A DNA stretch of 64,000 nucleotides from contig NZ_VOLO01000001.1 in the NCBI RefSeq assembly GCF_007954365.1, positions 248,001 to 312,000 on the forward strand, read 5' to 3'. Shown here in pieces: positions 48,334 to 57,965 of this stretch. Origin of the DNA: Frigoribacterium sp. ACAM 257. GTDB lineage: Bacteria; Actinomycetota; Actinomycetes; Actinomycetales; Microbacteriaceae. The translations under genes were made by a program, and so were the position numbers. Numbering within the stretch: the stretch's first letter is position 1; each line of letters begins with the position of its first letter. Below the pieces are notes generated by a model, which worked only from the letters and a program-made list of their open reading frames with translations, did not search any database and was not told the origin of the DNA.

Positions 48334-49698
48334 GTGAAGTACGCCGAGACCGTCCTCGACCTCGTGGGCGACACCCCGCTGGTGAAGCTCAACAAGGTCA
48401 CCGAGGGCATCACGGCCACGGTGCTCGTCAAGGTCGAGTACCTCAATCCCGGCGGCTCGTCGAAAGACAGGATCGCGACCCGCATCATCGACGCGGCGGA
48501 GCGCGACGGGCTCCTCCTGCCCGGCGGCACCATCGTCGAGCCGACGAGCGGCAACACCGGCGTGGGCCTCGCGCTCGTCGCCCAGCAGCGCGGCTACCGC
48601 TGCGTCTTCGTGCTGCCCGACAAGGTGGGCGACGACAAGAGGAACGTGCTGAAGGCCTACGGCGCCGAGACCGTCGTCACCCCGACCGCCGTCGAGCCGT
48701 CGAGTCCCGAGTCGTACTACAGCGTGAGCGACCGGCTCGTCCGCGAGATCCCCGGGGCGTTCAAGCCGAACCAGTACGCCAACCCCGCGGGCCCGCAGAG
48801 CCACTACGAGACGACCGGCCCCGAGATCTGGCGCGACACCGAGGGGCAGGTGACCCACTTCGTCGCCGGCGTCGGCACGGGCGGCACGATCAGCGGGACG
48901 GGCCGCTACCTGAAGGAGGTGTCCGGCGGGTCGGTGCAGATCATCGGCGCCGACCCCGAGGGCAGCGTCTACAGCGGCGGCACCGGACGCCCCTACCTCG
49001 TCGAGGGCGTCGGCGAGGACTTCTGGCCGTCCGCGTACGACCCGAGCGTCGTCGACAGGATCATCGCCGCCTCCGACGCCCGGTCGTTCGAGCTGACCCG
49101 TCGCCTCGCCCGCGAGGAGGGCCTGCTGGTCGGCGGGTCGTCCGGCCTCGCCGTGGCCGCCGCACTCGACGTGGCTCGCGAGCTCGGTCCCGACGACGTC
49201 GTCGTCGTGCTGCTGCCCGACGGCGGGCGCGGCTACCTCGGCAAGATCTTCAACGACGCGTGGATGCGCTCGTACGGCTTCGCCGACAGCGTCGACGGTC
49301 GCACCGTGCGGGACCTGCTCGCGTCGAAGACCGGCTCGCTGCCGGCCCTCGTGCACGCGCACCCGTCCGACACCCTGCACGACGTCATCGACATTATGAC
49401 CACCTACGGCGTCTCGCAGATGCCCGTCCTCTCCGCCGAGCCCCCCGTGGTGATCGGCGAGGTCGTCGGCGCAGTCGAGGAGAAGACGCTGCTCGAGGCG
49501 GTCTTCGCCGGGGGAGCGAGGATGGGCGACGCGCTGTCGACCGTGGTCGGTGCGCCCCTGCCCCTGATCGGCATCAACGAGTCGGTCGAGAACGCGCGCG
49601 CTGCGCTCGAGACGACCGACGCGCTCCTCGTCACCGACGACGGCAAGCCGGCCGGCGTCGTGACGCGGCACGACGTGCTGGCCTTCCTGTCGTCCTGA
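48334..49698 (+). CDS. cbs: cystathionine beta-synthase
   Basis: This PLP enzyme joins homocysteine and serine to cystathionine in the reverse transsulfuration route. The 454-residue protein has the PLP lysine K44 in NPGGSSKDR, the cofactor-anchoring PTSGNTGVGLAL and the phosphate loop GVGTGGTISGTGRYLKE. After residue 325 come two CBS motifs (LHDVIDIMTTYGVSQMPVLS and ARAALETTDALLVTDDGKPA), the regulatory pair that binds adenosyl ligands in homologues. Ribosome binding site AAGGAG precedes the GTG. metB follows after 50 bases, so both probably form one operon. Confidence 0.95.
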   Translation: MKYAETVLDLVGDTPLVKLNKVTEGITATVLVKVEYLNPGGSSKDRIATRIIDAAERDGLLLPGGTIVEPTSGNTGVGLALVAQQRGYRCVFVLPDKVGDDKRNVLKAYGAETVVTPTAVEPSSPESYYSVSDRLVREIPGAFKPNQYANPAGPQSHYETTGPEIWRDTEGQVTHFVAGVGTGGTISGTGRYLKEVSGGSVQIIGADPEGSVYSGGTGRPYLVEGVGEDFWPSAYDPSVVDRIIAASDARSFELTRRLAREEGLLVGGSSGLAVAAALDVARELGPDDVVVVLLPDGGRGYLGKIFNDAWMRSYGFADSVDGRTVRDLLASKTGSLPALVHAHPSDTLHDVIDIMTTYGVSQMPVLSAEPPVVIGEVVGAVEEKTLLEAVFAGGARMGDALSTVVGAPLPLIGINESVENARAALETTDALLVTDDGKPAGVVTRHDVLAFLSS

Positions 49699-49748
49699 CA
49701 CCCCGCCGCACCACCACCAGACTCCCCGCGTCACTGAAGGGCATCTCC

Positions 49749-50912
49749 ATGAGCACCTCTGACCACGGCTTCTCAACCAGGGCCATCCACGCCGGCCAGG
49801 AGCCCGACCCGCGCACGGGCGCGGTCGTGCCGCCGATCTACCAGTCGTCCACCTTCGTGCAGGACGGCATCGGCGGGTTCCGCGACGGCTACGAGTACGC
49901 CCGCTCGGCGAACCCGACCCGCGACTCCCTGCAGGAACTGCTCGCGTCGCTCGAGGGCGGCACGGCGGCCTTCAGCTTCGCCTCGGGCCTCGCTGCCGAG
50001 GACGCCCTGCTGCGCTCGGTCCTGCGACCTGGCTCGCGCGTCGTGATGGGGAACGACGTCTACGGCGGTACGCACCGGCTGGTGAACCGGGTCTGGACGC
50101 CGTGGGGAGTCACCCTCGAGACCGTCGAGATGACCGACCTCGACGCCGTCAGGGCTGCGGTGCGCCCCGGCGAGACCGACGTGCTCTGGGTCGAGACCCC
50201 GAGCAACCCGCTGATGAAGGTCAGCGACGTGACGGCGCTCGCCGAGATCGGGCACGCCGCAGGGGCGTTGGTCGTCGTCGACAACACCTTCGCGTCCCCG
50301 GCGCTCCAGCAGCCGCTGGCCCTCGGCGCCGACGTCGTCGTGCACTCGACGACGAAGTACATCGGGGGGCACTCGGACGTCGTCGGCGGCGCGGTCGTCG
50401 TCCGGGACGACGAGCTGGCCGAGAAGATCGGGTTCGTCCAGTTCGGCGCCGGGGCCGTCTCGGCCCCGATGGAGGCGTGGCTCACTGTGCGCGGGATCAA
50501 GACGCTCGCCGTACGAGTCGAGCGGCACTCGTCGAACGCCCTGGCGATCGCGCGCGAGCTCGAGGGGCACCCTGCCGTCGAGCGCGTCTTCTACCCGGGT
50601 CTCGAGTCGCACCCGGGCCACGAGCTGGCGGCCCGCCAGATGAGCGCCTTCGGCGGGATGCTCTCCGTCTCGCTGACAGCGGGGGCCGCCGCCGCCCGCC
50701 GCTTCGCCGAGTCGACCGAGCTCTTCCAGCTGGCGGAGTCGCTCGGCGGCGTCGAGTCGCTGATCGGCTACCCGACCGAGATGACGCACGCGTCCGTGCG
50801 CGGCACCGAGCTCGAGGTGCCCGACACGGTCGTCCGCCTCTCCGTCGGCATCGAGGACGTCGCCGACCTCCTCGCCGACGTGCGCCAGGCGCTCGACCGC
50901 GCGCAGGCCTGA
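49749..50912 (+). CDS. metB: cystathionine gamma-synthase / gamma-lyase family enzyme
   Basis: A 387-residue fold-type I PLP enzyme of the Cys/Met metabolism family. It shows FSTRAIHAGQEPDPRTGAVV, YEYARSANPTRD (Tyr and Arg that bind the phosphate), ASGLAAEDALL, VDNTFASPALQQP and the PLP lysine K203 in VVHSTTKYIGGHSDVVGG. C-terminal SLGGVESLIGYPTEMTHASV binds the substrate carboxylate. Synthase and lyase activities cannot be told apart by motif; with cbs next to it, a lyase role converting cystathionine to cysteine is equally sensible. Confidence 0.92.
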   Translation: MSTSDHGFSTRAIHAGQEPDPRTGAVVPPIYQSSTFVQDGIGGFRDGYEYARSANPTRDSLQELLASLEGGTAAFSFASGLAAEDALLRSVLRPGSRVVMGNDVYGGTHRLVNRVWTPWGVTLETVEMTDLDAVRAAVRPGETDVLWVETPSNPLMKVSDVTALAEIGHAAGALVVVDNTFASPALQQPLALGADVVVHSTTKYIGGHSDVVGGAVVVRDDELAEKIGFVQFGAGAVSAPMEAWLTVRGIKTLAVRVERHSSNALAIARELEGHPAVERVFYPGLESHPGHELAARQMSAFGGMLSVSLTAGAAAARRFAESTELFQLAESLGGVESLIGYPTEMTHASVRGTELEVPDTVVRLSVGIEDVADLLADVRQALDRAQA

Positions 50913-50972
50913 TCCCCGGGGCGCCTCCCGGTGGGGCGCCTCCGGGGCAGACCGGGCGTCGGAGGCGGCACC

Positions 50973-50987
50973 TAGGGTGAGAGCATG
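50973..50987 (+). promoter_or_regulatory. leaderless -10 box and ATG start
   Basis: TAGGGT (50973-50978), six bases, ATG at 50985; no ribosome binding site. Confidence 0.65.
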
Positions 50988-52367
50988 ACGACCGCCCCCG
51001 AGAGCACCCTGCCCGCGGGCGGAGTGCTCTCGCCGGCGTACCGGCTGGCCACGCTCGGCATGGTGGCCCTGATCGGCATCGCGGCGTTCGAGTCGCTGGC
51101 GATCACCACGGTGATGCCGATCATCGCGCGCGAGCTCGACGGCGAGGCGCTCTACTCGGTCGCCTTCGCCGCCCCGCTCGCGTCCGGAGTCGTCGGCATG
51201 GTCGTGGCCGGCAACTGGGCCGACCGCAGCGGTCCCCGGGTCGTGGTCACTGCCTCCATGGTCCTCTTCGCGATCGGCCTCGCCATCGTCGGCACCGCAC
51301 CCGACATGGTCGTGCTGCTGCTCGGGCGGCTCGTCCAGGGCCTCGGGAGCGGCGCCGTCATCGTCGGCCTCTACGTCATGGTGTCGAAGCTGTACCCGCC
51401 GGCGCTGCACCCGTCGATCTTCGCCGGGTTCGCGGCGGCCTGGGTGGTGCCCGGCCTCGTCGGCCCCGTGGCCGCCGGCACCGTCGCCGAGCTGGCCAGC
51501 TGGCACTGGGTGTTCCTCGGCGCCTTGGTGATCGCGGTGCCCGCGTTCGCGATGATCCTCCCGAGCCTGCGGCGCATCCCGCCCACCCTGCCTGGTCCCG
51601 ACGGGGCACGCGTGCCGTGGAGCCTCGGGCGGATCGCCTGGTCGATCGCCGCGGCCCTCGCCGTGATGGCCCTCAACCTGCTGTCCGAGCTTCCGCTCGC
51701 GGCCGCGGCGGCCGTGCTCGCCGCAGCCGTGGTCGTGCTCGTCGTCGCGCTGCGCCCCCTGCTGCCGCGCGGCGCGCTCGTGGCGGCCGCCGGTGTGCCC
51801 GCCCTCGTGCTGCTGCGCGGCCTCGTGGGCGCGGCGTTCCTGGGCAGCGACGTGTACCTGCCCTACATGCTCTCGGCGCAGTACGACTTCGCGCCCGCCG
51901 CCTCCGGCATCACCCTCACCCTCGGTGCCGTCGCCTGGGCCGCGGCGAGCTGGGCACAGGGCCGGCTGGGCGACCGGGTCGCCCAGCGCACCGGCATCCG
52001 GGCCGGCATCGTGCTGGTGCTCGTCGGCGTCCTCTCGGCCGGTGCGTCGGCCCTGCTGCACCTGCACCCGGCCGTCGTCATCACCGGCTGGGCCCTCGCC
52101 GGCGCGGGGATGGGCTTCATGTACCCGCGCTTCTCCGTCCTGGTGCTGCGCTGGTCGCGCGACGACGAGAAGGGATTCAACAGCTCGGCCCTGACGATCG
52201 CCGACTCGTCGGGCTCGGCGATCGCGCTCGCCGTGACCGGGGCTGCGTTCCTCCAGCTCGGCGGCGCCGACGAGCCGCGCGCGTTCGTCGCCTGCTTCGC
52301 CGTCGCGGCTGTGGTCGCGCTCACGGCGCTGCTGGTGAGCGGGCGGGGAGCTCCGCGGGGTCGCTGA
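50985..52367 (+). CDS. MFS transporter (14-helix-like drug efflux type)
   Basis: A 460-residue membrane protein with 12-14 hydrophobic segments. The first helices carry FESLAITTVMPIIARELDGE and, after helix 2, GNWADRSGPRVVV as the family loop motif. GRLVQGLGSGAVIVGLYVMV is motif B-like in helix 4, and AWVVPGLVGPVAAGTVAE is motif C, the antiporter signature. Proton-driven export of small molecules is expected. It stands alone between metB and the LacI gene. Confidence 0.92.
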   Translation: MTTAPESTLPAGGVLSPAYRLATLGMVALIGIAAFESLAITTVMPIIARELDGEALYSVAFAAPLASGVVGMVVAGNWADRSGPRVVVTASMVLFAIGLAIVGTAPDMVVLLLGRLVQGLGSGAVIVGLYVMVSKLYPPALHPSIFAGFAAAWVVPGLVGPVAAGTVAELASWHWVFLGALVIAVPAFAMILPSLRRIPPTLPGPDGARVPWSLGRIAWSIAAALAVMALNLLSELPLAAAAAVLAAAVVVLVVALRPLLPRGALVAAAGVPALVLLRGLVGAAFLGSDVYLPYMLSAQYDFAPAASGITLTLGAVAWAAASWAQGRLGDRVAQRTGIRAGIVLVLVGVLSAGASALLHLHPAVVITGWALAGAGMGFMYPRFSVLVLRWSRDDEKGFNSSALTIADSSGSAIALAVTGAAFLQLGGADEPRAFVACFAVAAVVALTALLVSGRGAPRGR

Positions 52368-52431
52368 GCGCGCCTCCCCGTGCCTCGGTCGAGGGTCGCC
52401 CGCCCGAGTCTGCATAATGGTCTGCAGCGCG

Positions 52432-52451
52432 CGATGTGTACGGTCACATCG
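52432..52451 (+). promoter_or_regulatory. LacI-type operator at its own gene
   Basis: CGATGTGTACGGTCACATCG is a 20-bp dyad with perfect 7-bp arms. It lies just downstream of a CATAAT-like -10 and 20 bases before the repressor start, so binding would block initiation. A related operator precedes the sugar importer. Confidence 0.75.
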
Positions 52452-52471
52452 CCGATCAGCGATGGAGCGAC

Positions 52472-53491
52472 GTGAAGCACGAGGTCGAGAAGGTGCGCGC
52501 TCCGAACATCCGCGACGTCGCGGCCCTCGCCGGGGTCTCGTACCAGACGGTGTCACGGGTGCTCAACGACAGCCCGAGCATCCGCCCTGCGACGCGTCAA
52601 CGCGTCCTCGACGTCATCGACCAGATCGGCTACCGGCCGAACCAGGCGGCCCGGGCGCTGTCGACGAGCCGCTCGAAGGCCATCGGTGTCCTCACCCTGC
52701 AGAACGTCCACTTCGGGCCGCAGACCATGGTCAACGCCATCGAGGTCGAGGCGAGGGCCGCCGGCTACCGGCTCAGCATCGCCAGCACCTCGAGGGCCGA
52801 CGACGACGTGCGGGCGAGCATCGACCTGCTGAGCAACCAGGCGGTCGAGGCGATCATCGTCATCGCGCCCCAGCGCAAGTTCTTCGCCGTGCTCGACGAG
52901 CTCGAGCTGGGGGTGCCGATCGTCGCGCTCGACTCGTCGCCGCGCACCAACGCGCACAGCCTCGCGGTCGACCAGCACGCCGGTGCTCGCCTGGCGACGA
53001 GGCACCTGATCGACCTCGGCCACAAGCACATCGTCCACGTCGCGGGCCCGCAGGACTGGATCGAGGCCGACGAGCGGATGCAGGGCTTCCTCTTCGAGAT
53101 GGGAGAGGCCGACCTCTCGGTCGAGCCGCCCATCCTCGGCGACCTGACGGCCGACTTCGGCTACCTCGCCGGTCGCGAGCTGCTGCGGCGCCGCGACTTC
53201 ACGGCCGTCTTCTCGGCGAACGACCTCATGGCGGTCGGGCTGCTGCACGCGTTCCGCGAGGCCGACGTCGACGTGCCGAGGGAGGTGAGCGTGGTCGGCT
53301 TCGACGACTCGCCGACCGCTCCCCATCTGTGGCCGCCCCTCACGACGGTCCGTCAGGACTTCGCGCTGATCGGTCACCGGGCCGTCGAGCTCGTGGTCGC
53401 CGAGCTCGACGGCAAGCCCGTCGAGGGGCGCACCTTGATCGCTCCGGAGCTCGTGGTGCGGGGCTCGACCGACCGGCCCTGGTTCCTCTAG
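52472..53491 (+). CDS. LacI-family transcriptional repressor
   Basis: A 339-residue repressor. The HTH and hinge read IRDVAALAGVSYQTVSRVLN, then RQRVLDVIDQIGYRPNQAAR, followed by the periplasmic-binding-protein-like effector domain (IGVLTLQNVHFGPQ, VDQHAGARLATRHLIDLGHK, VFSANDLMAVGLLHAFREAD, VSVVGFDDSPTAPHLWPPLT). The GTG at 52472 with GGAG just upstream is preferred over an ATG at 52436 that lies in the operator. Probably senses a monosaccharide and controls itself and the mmsA-mmsB-chvE operon. Confidence 0.95.
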   Translation: MKHEVEKVRAPNIRDVAALAGVSYQTVSRVLNDSPSIRPATRQRVLDVIDQIGYRPNQAARALSTSRSKAIGVLTLQNVHFGPQTMVNAIEVEARAAGYRLSIASTSRADDDVRASIDLLSNQAVEAIIVIAPQRKFFAVLDELELGVPIVALDSSPRTNAHSLAVDQHAGARLATRHLIDLGHKHIVHVAGPQDWIEADERMQGFLFEMGEADLSVEPPILGDLTADFGYLAGRELLRRRDFTAVFSANDLMAVGLLHAFREADVDVPREVSVVGFDDSPTAPHLWPPLTTVRQDFALIGHRAVELVVAELDGKPVEGRTLIAPELVVRGSTDRPWFL

Positions 53492-53522
53492 GAGCGTCGT
53501 CGCGAGTCGGTCCGTCGACACC

Positions 53523-53551
53523 GGCGGCGGGTCTCGTGACGACCCGCCGCC
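53523..53551 (+). terminator. terminator after the LacI gene
   Basis: GGCGGCGGGTC pairs perfectly with GACCCGCCGCC around a 7-base loop, followed by TCCTCGGCTCC. Confidence 0.65.
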
Positions 53552-53591
53552 TCCTCGGCTCCCCGTGGCGACACGCGGCGGACAGAGCCAT

Positions 53592-53620
53592 TTGACAGGG
53601 ACCCGCGCCGGGATTAGCTT
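53592..53620 (+). promoter_or_regulatory. promoter of the mmsA-mmsB-chvE operon
   Basis: TTGACA (53592-53597), 17 bases, TAGCTT (53615-53620): a consensus -35 with a fair -10, directly upstream of the LacI-type operator. Confidence 0.75.
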
Positions 53621-53631
53621 TGCTCCAGTCG

Positions 53632-53651
53632 CGGTGTGAACGGTCACATCC
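53632..53651 (+). promoter_or_regulatory. LacI-type operator at the sugar importer
   Basis: CGGTGTGAACGGTCACATCC matches the operator at 52432-52451 at 17 of 20 positions and has the same centre. It covers the expected transcription start of the importer operon. Confidence 0.75.
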
Positions 53652-53751
53652 TGCGCTGTACGGGCCCACCCGAGGGGCCGGGGCCCAGGGCGACGAGAAG
53701 ACGATGGTTCCCGCCGGCCCAGGCCGACGGTGACGACGACGAAGTCGATAC

Positions 53752-53823
53752 ATGGAGGTCAGCGTGCGCGCAGCACAGATCACGATGAGCGGGAGCCGCG
53801 GGGGTGCCGGCCGTGGCCGTTGA
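53752..53823 (+). CDS. possible short upstream reading frame (23 codons)
   Basis: ATG 53752 opens a 23-residue frame, [20 protein letters not shown]..., that ends at TGA 53821 after passing both candidate GTG starts of mmsA (53804 and 53813). If translated it would couple to mmsA or limit it. There is no clear ribosome binding site and no known homologue; treat as speculative. Confidence 0.2.
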   Translation: MEVSVRAAQITMSGSRGGAGRGR

Positions 53824-55363
53824 CTCGCCCGTCATCCTCGAGATGCGCTCCATCACCAAGGAGTTCCCCGGCGTCAAGGCGCTCGACGACGTGTCGATGC
53901 AGGTGCGCGCCGGTGAGGTGCACGCCATCTGCGGCGAGAACGGCGCCGGCAAGTCGACGCTGATGAAGGTGCTCTCGGGGGTCTACCCCTTCGGTACCTA
54001 CGCCGGCGACATCGTCTACCAGGGCGACGTCCAGAAGTTCCGCGACATCAAGTCGAGCGAGTCCGCCGGGATCGTGATCATCCACCAGGAGCTCGCGCTC
54101 ATCCCCGAGCTGTCCATCACGGAGAACATCTTCCTCGGCAACGAGCCCACCCGCTTCGGCGCCATCGACTGGCAGTCGGCCAAGACCCGCGCCGTCGACC
54201 TGCTCGCTCGCGTCGGCCTCAAGGACGACCCGGACACGGCCGTCAAGAACCTCGGCGTCGGCAAGCAGCAGCTCGTCGAGATCGCCAAGGCGCTGAACAA
54301 GAACGTGAAGCTGCTCATCCTGGACGAGCCCACCGCGGCCCTGAACGAGGCGGACTCGCAGCACCTGCTCGACCTCATCCGCGGCCTCAAGGGCCGGGGC
54401 ATCTCGTCGATCATGATCAGCCACAAGCTCAACGAGATCGAGGCCATCGCCGACTCGATCACGATCATCCGCGACGGCAGGACGATCGAGACGCTCGACG
54501 TCAAGGCCGACGGCGTCAACGAGGACCGCATCATCCGCGGGATGGTCGGGCGCAACCTGGCCAGCCGGTTCCCCGACCGCACACCGTCGATCGGCGAGGT
54601 GTTCTTCGAGGTCAAGGACTGGTGGGTCCGCCACCCCCAGACCGCCGAGCGCTTCGTCTGCAAGGGCTCGTCGATCACGGTCCGCAAGGGCGAGATCGTC
54701 GGCCTCGCAGGCCTCATGGGCGCCGGCCGCACCGAGCTGGCGATGAGCATCTTCGGCCGCTCGTACGGACAGTTCGTCTCGGGCGAGATCGTTAAGGACG
54801 GCGAGCGGATCGAGATCAAGAACGTCCGCGACGCCATCGACAACGGCCTCGCCTACGTCTCGGAGGACAGGAAGGTGCTCGGCCTCAACCTGCTCGACGA
54901 CATCAAGCGCTCGACCGTCGCGGCCAAGCTCTCGAAGATCTCGCGCGCCTCCGTCGTGAACACCTACGAGGAGCACTCGATCGCGGAGGAGTACCGCAAG
55001 AGCCTCCGGGTCAAGACGCCCACCGTCGACGAGGGAGTCGCGAAGCTCTCCGGCGGCAACCAGCAGAAGGTCGTGCTGGCGAAGTGGATGTTCACCGACC
55101 CCGACCTGCTCATCCTCGACGAGCCGACCCGCGGCATCGACGTGGGCGCCAAGTTCGAGATCTACAACATCATCAACCAGCTCGCGGCCCAGGGCAAAGG
55201 CGTGATCGTCATCTCGTCCGAGCTGCCCGAGCTGCTGGGGCTCTCCGACCGGATCTACACGATCTTCGAGGGCACCGTCACCAACGAGATCGACGCGGCG
55301 GACGCCGACGCCGAGACGCTCATGCGCACCATGACGTCGAAGAAGAAGGAGCAGGCCGCATGA
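53804..55363 (+). CDS. mmsA: multiple-monosaccharide ABC importer ATPase (duplicated ATP-binding domain)
   Basis: A 519-residue protein with two fused ABC domains, as in sugar importers of the CUT2 class (xylose, arabinose, galactose, GguA/MmsA). Domain 1 has Walker [10 protein letters not shown] at 44-52, the [15 protein letters not shown] signature region and Walker [12 protein letters not shown]. Domain 2 has a degenerate Walker A ([16 protein letters not shown]), signature [16 protein letters not shown] and [16 protein letters not shown]. The start is GTG 53804, or 53813 three codons later. It overlaps mmsB by four bases. Confidence 0.93.
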   Translation: MPAVAVDSPVILEMRSITKEFPGVKALDDVSMQVRAGEVHAICGENGAGKSTLMKVLSGVYPFGTYAGDIVYQGDVQKFRDIKSSESAGIVIIHQELALIPELSITENIFLGNEPTRFGAIDWQSAKTRAVDLLARVGLKDDPDTAVKNLGVGKQQLVEIAKALNKNVKLLILDEPTAALNEADSQHLLDLIRGLKGRGISSIMISHKLNEIEAIADSITIIRDGRTIETLDVKADGVNEDRIIRGMVGRNLASRFPDRTPSIGEVFFEVKDWWVRHPQTAERFVCKGSSITVRKGEIVGLAGLMGAGRTELAMSIFGRSYGQFVSGEIVKDGERIEIKNVRDAIDNGLAYVSEDRKVLGLNLLDDIKRSTVAAKLSKISRASVVNTYEEHSIAEEYRKSLRVKTPTVDEGVAKLSGGNQQKVVLAKWMFTDPDLLILDEPTRGIDVGAKFEIYNIINQLAAQGKGVIVISSELPELLGLSDRIYTIFEGTVTNEIDAADADAETLMRTMTSKKKEQAA

Positions 55364-56742
55364 GCGGAATCAAGGACCTGAAGAAGGTCTTCGGCGGCAA
55401 CACGTCGAACGCCCGGCAGTTCGGCATGATCGCGACCCTCGTCGTGGCCATCGTCATCTTCCAGTTCCTCACGGGCGGGCTCACCCTCGAGCCGACGAAC
55501 CTCATCGCCCTGGTGAGCCAGTACTCGTACATCCTGATCCTGGCCATCGGCATGGTTATGGTCATCGTCGCCGGCCACATCGACCTGTCGGTCGGCTCCG
55601 TCGCCGCGTTCGTCGGCATCATGGTCGCGACGTCGATGACGACCTGGAACTTCCCCTGGCCCGTCGCCATCGTGTTCGGCCTCGTCGTCGGCGCGGCCAT
55701 CGGAGCCTGGCAGGGCTTCTGGGTCGCCTACGTCGGCGTCCCGGCCTTCATCGTCACGCTGGCGGGCATGTTGCTCTTCCGCGGTGCCAACCAGTTCGTC
55801 GGCAACGCCACGACGCTGCCCGTGCCCGAGGCCTACACCGTCATCGGCGCCGGATACCTGCCCGAGTTCGGGCCGAACACCGGCTACAACAACGCGACCC
55901 TGCTGCTCGGGCTCATCCTCGCCGCGGTCGTCGTGTGGCGTGAGTTCCGCCTCCGTCGTGTGCAGCGCACCATGGGCAGCGAGATGGCCCCGCTGTGGGT
56001 CAGCTTCGTCAAGCTCGCCGTGCTCGTCGCGATCATCCTCTACGCGGCCACGCTCTTCGGCGGCGGCCGGGTCGGCACCTCGTTCCCGGTGTCGGGCATC
56101 ATCCTCGGCGTGCTCGTGCTGGTCTACGGGTTCATCACGCAGAACACGATCTTCGGACGCCACATCTACGCGGTCGGCGGCAACTCGCACGCCGCCGAGC
56201 TGTCCGGCGTCAACGCGAAGCGCATCAACTTCTTCGTGATGATGAACATGTCGGTGCTGGCCGCCCTCGCCGGCATGATCTACGTCGCTCGCGCCGGCGC
56301 CTCCGGTCCCCAGGACGGCCTGAACTGGGAGCTCGACGCCATCGCGTCGGTCTTCATCGGCGGCGCGGCCGTCGCCGGCGGCATCGGCACCGTGACCGGC
56401 TCGATCGTCGGCGGGTTCGTCATCGCCGTCCTGAACAACGGCCTCCAGCTGATGGGCGTCGGCTCCGACAAGGTCCAGATGATCAAGGGCCTCGTGCTCC
56501 TGATCGCCGTCGCCGTCGACGTCTACAACAAGAGCCAGGGCCGCCCCTCGATCACCGGTTTCCTGACTCGCGGCCTGCGTCGCGACAAGGACGGGATCGC
56601 CGCCCCGGCCGCCTCGGTCGAGACGACGACCGCCGGTCGCCAGTCCGGCTCCGGCGCGACGACCGACGCCCCCGCCGGCGCCGTGCACCCGAACGGCGAC
56701 CTCACCGACGTGCAGCGACCCAAGTCGACCACGCCCAACTAG
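55360..56742 (+). CDS. mmsB: multiple-monosaccharide ABC importer permease
   Basis: A 460-residue permease of the CUT2 class with about ten membrane segments. Landmarks are [20 protein letters not shown] (the family signature after TM2), [40 protein letters not shown] and the last-helix [20 protein letters not shown]. The C-terminal 65 residues are a soluble Thr/Ala/Pro tail not needed by the family. The ATG overlaps the mmsA stop. A loop hairpin follows before the binding-protein gene. Confidence 0.93.
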   Translation: MSGIKDLKKVFGGNTSNARQFGMIATLVVAIVIFQFLTGGLTLEPTNLIALVSQYSYILILAIGMVMVIVAGHIDLSVGSVAAFVGIMVATSMTTWNFPWPVAIVFGLVVGAAIGAWQGFWVAYVGVPAFIVTLAGMLLFRGANQFVGNATTLPVPEAYTVIGAGYLPEFGPNTGYNNATLLLGLILAAVVVWREFRLRRVQRTMGSEMAPLWVSFVKLAVLVAIILYAATLFGGGRVGTSFPVSGIILGVLVLVYGFITQNTIFGRHIYAVGGNSHAAELSGVNAKRINFFVMMNMSVLAALAGMIYVARAGASGPQDGLNWELDAIASVFIGGAAVAGGIGTVTGSIVGGFVIAVLNNGLQLMGVGSDKVQMIKGLVLLIAVAVDVYNKSQGRPSITGFLTRGLRRDKDGIAAPAASVETTTAGRQSGSGATTDAPAGAVHPNGDLTDVQRPKSTTPN

Positions 56743-56753
56743 ACCCGCACCTC

Positions 56754-56783
56754 GCGCGCCCGTCCACCGACGGCCGGGCGCGC
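56754..56783 (+). terminator. intercistronic stem-loop before chvE
   Basis: GCGCGCCCG (56754-56762) pairs with CGGGCGCGC (56775-56783) around 12 bases. As in the other sugar operon, a stem-loop stands right next to the binding-protein gene. Confidence 0.5.
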
Positions 56784-56842
56784 CTCCTCCTGGGAGCACC
56801 TGCTCCCACCTGCAGTCCCCCCTACAAGAAAGTAGACACAGC

Positions 56843-57940
56843 ATGCGCAAAATCGCGCTGGCGACCATGGCGGTCGCCGCAGCAACGACGCTGATCCTGA
56901 GCGGCTGCTCGAACTCGGCTCGCACCGACGCCGGCTCGGGCGACGCTGCCTCCGGCTTCGAGCAGGGCTCGACCATCGGCGTGGCGCTCCCCGCCAAGAC
57001 CTCGGAGAACTGGGTGCTCGCGGGCGACCTCTTCACCGAGGGCATCACCGAGGCGGGCTTCGAGCCCGACGTGCAGTACGCGGCCGCCTCCGGCACCGTC
57101 GCGAACCAGCAGGAGCAGATCCAGTCGATGGTCACCAAGGGCGCGAAGGTGATCATCATCGGCGCGGCCGACGGTGCCCAGCTCGGCACCCAGGTGAAGG
57201 CCGCCCACGACGCGGGCGCCGTCGTCATCGCCTACGACCGCCTCATCCTCAACACCGAGGACGTCGACTACTACGTCGCCTACGACAACTTCAACGTCGG
57301 CGAGCTCCAGGGCCAGGCCCTGCTCGACGGCATGAAGGCCAAGAAGGCGGAGGGCCCGTACAACATCGAGCTCTTCTCCGGCTCGTCCGACGACGCCAAC
57401 TCGGCCGTCTTCTTCGACGGCGCCATGAGCGTCCTGCAGCCCGCCATCGACGACGGCACCGTCGTCGTCGCCTCGGGCCAGACCGACATCAAGCAGACCG
57501 CGACCGACGGCTGGAAGGCCGAGAACGCCCAGCGCCGCATGGACTCGCTGCTGACCAGCACCTACGGCACCGCCGAGCTGGACGGCGTCCTGAGCCCCAA
57601 CGACACGCTGGCCCGCGCCATCATCACGTCGGTGCAGGGCGCCGGCAAGGACGTCCCGGTCGTCACCGGCCAGGACTCCGAGGTCGAGTCGGTCAAGTCG
57701 ATCATGGAGGGCGTGCAGTACTCCACGATCAACAAGGACACCCGTGCCCTGGTCGCCCAGGCCATCGACATGGTGACCTCGCTGTCCGAGGGCGACGCGG
57801 CCGAGACGAACGACGACGAGTCGTACGACAACGGCTCCAAGGTCGTCCCGGCCTACCTCCTGCCCCCGCAGATCGTCACCAAGGAGAACGCTGCCGAGGC
57901 GTACGCCAACGACCCCACCCTGGGCCCGCTGACGAAGTAG
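56843..57940 (+). CDS. chvE: sugar-binding lipoprotein of the multiple-monosaccharide importer
   Basis: A 365-residue periplasmic-type binding protein. The signal peptide ends in lipobox LSGC with C22 lipidated. The mature protein has STIGVALPAKTSENWVLAGD, YAAASGTVANQQEQIQSMVT, KVIIIGAADGAQLGTQVKAA, VIAYDRLILNTEDVDYYVAY and ELDGVLSPNDTLARAIITSV, the pattern of ChvE/XylF-like proteins for aldopentoses and galactose-type sugars. It lies 100 bases after mmsB and ends at a strong terminator. Confidence 0.94.
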   Translation: MRKIALATMAVAAATTLILSGCSNSARTDAGSGDAASGFEQGSTIGVALPAKTSENWVLAGDLFTEGITEAGFEPDVQYAAASGTVANQQEQIQSMVTKGAKVIIIGAADGAQLGTQVKAAHDAGAVVIAYDRLILNTEDVDYYVAYDNFNVGELQGQALLDGMKAKKAEGPYNIELFSGSSDDANSAVFFDGAMSVLQPAIDDGTVVVASGQTDIKQTATDGWKAENAQRRMDSLLTSTYGTAELDGVLSPNDTLARAIITSVQGAGKDVPVVTGQDSEVESVKSIMEGVQYSTINKDTRALVAQAIDMVTSLSEGDAAETNDDESYDNGSKVVPAYLLPPQIVTKENAAEAYANDPTLGPLTK

Positions 57941-57963
57941 CACCACCGCACCACCGCACCACC
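57940..57963. repeat. GCACCACC tandem repeat, three copies
   Basis: Three identical 8-bp units overlap the chvE stop region (TAG at 57938-57940). They resemble the 8-bp GAAGCACC units before the other binding-protein gene. Confidence 0.8.
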
Positions 57964-57965
57964 AC

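Noticed and set aside
49773-52556. A 927-codon minus-strand frame opposite metB and an MFS gene
   Set aside because: Arg/Gly/His-rich shadow of coding frames on the other strand, no start context and no recognisable domain.
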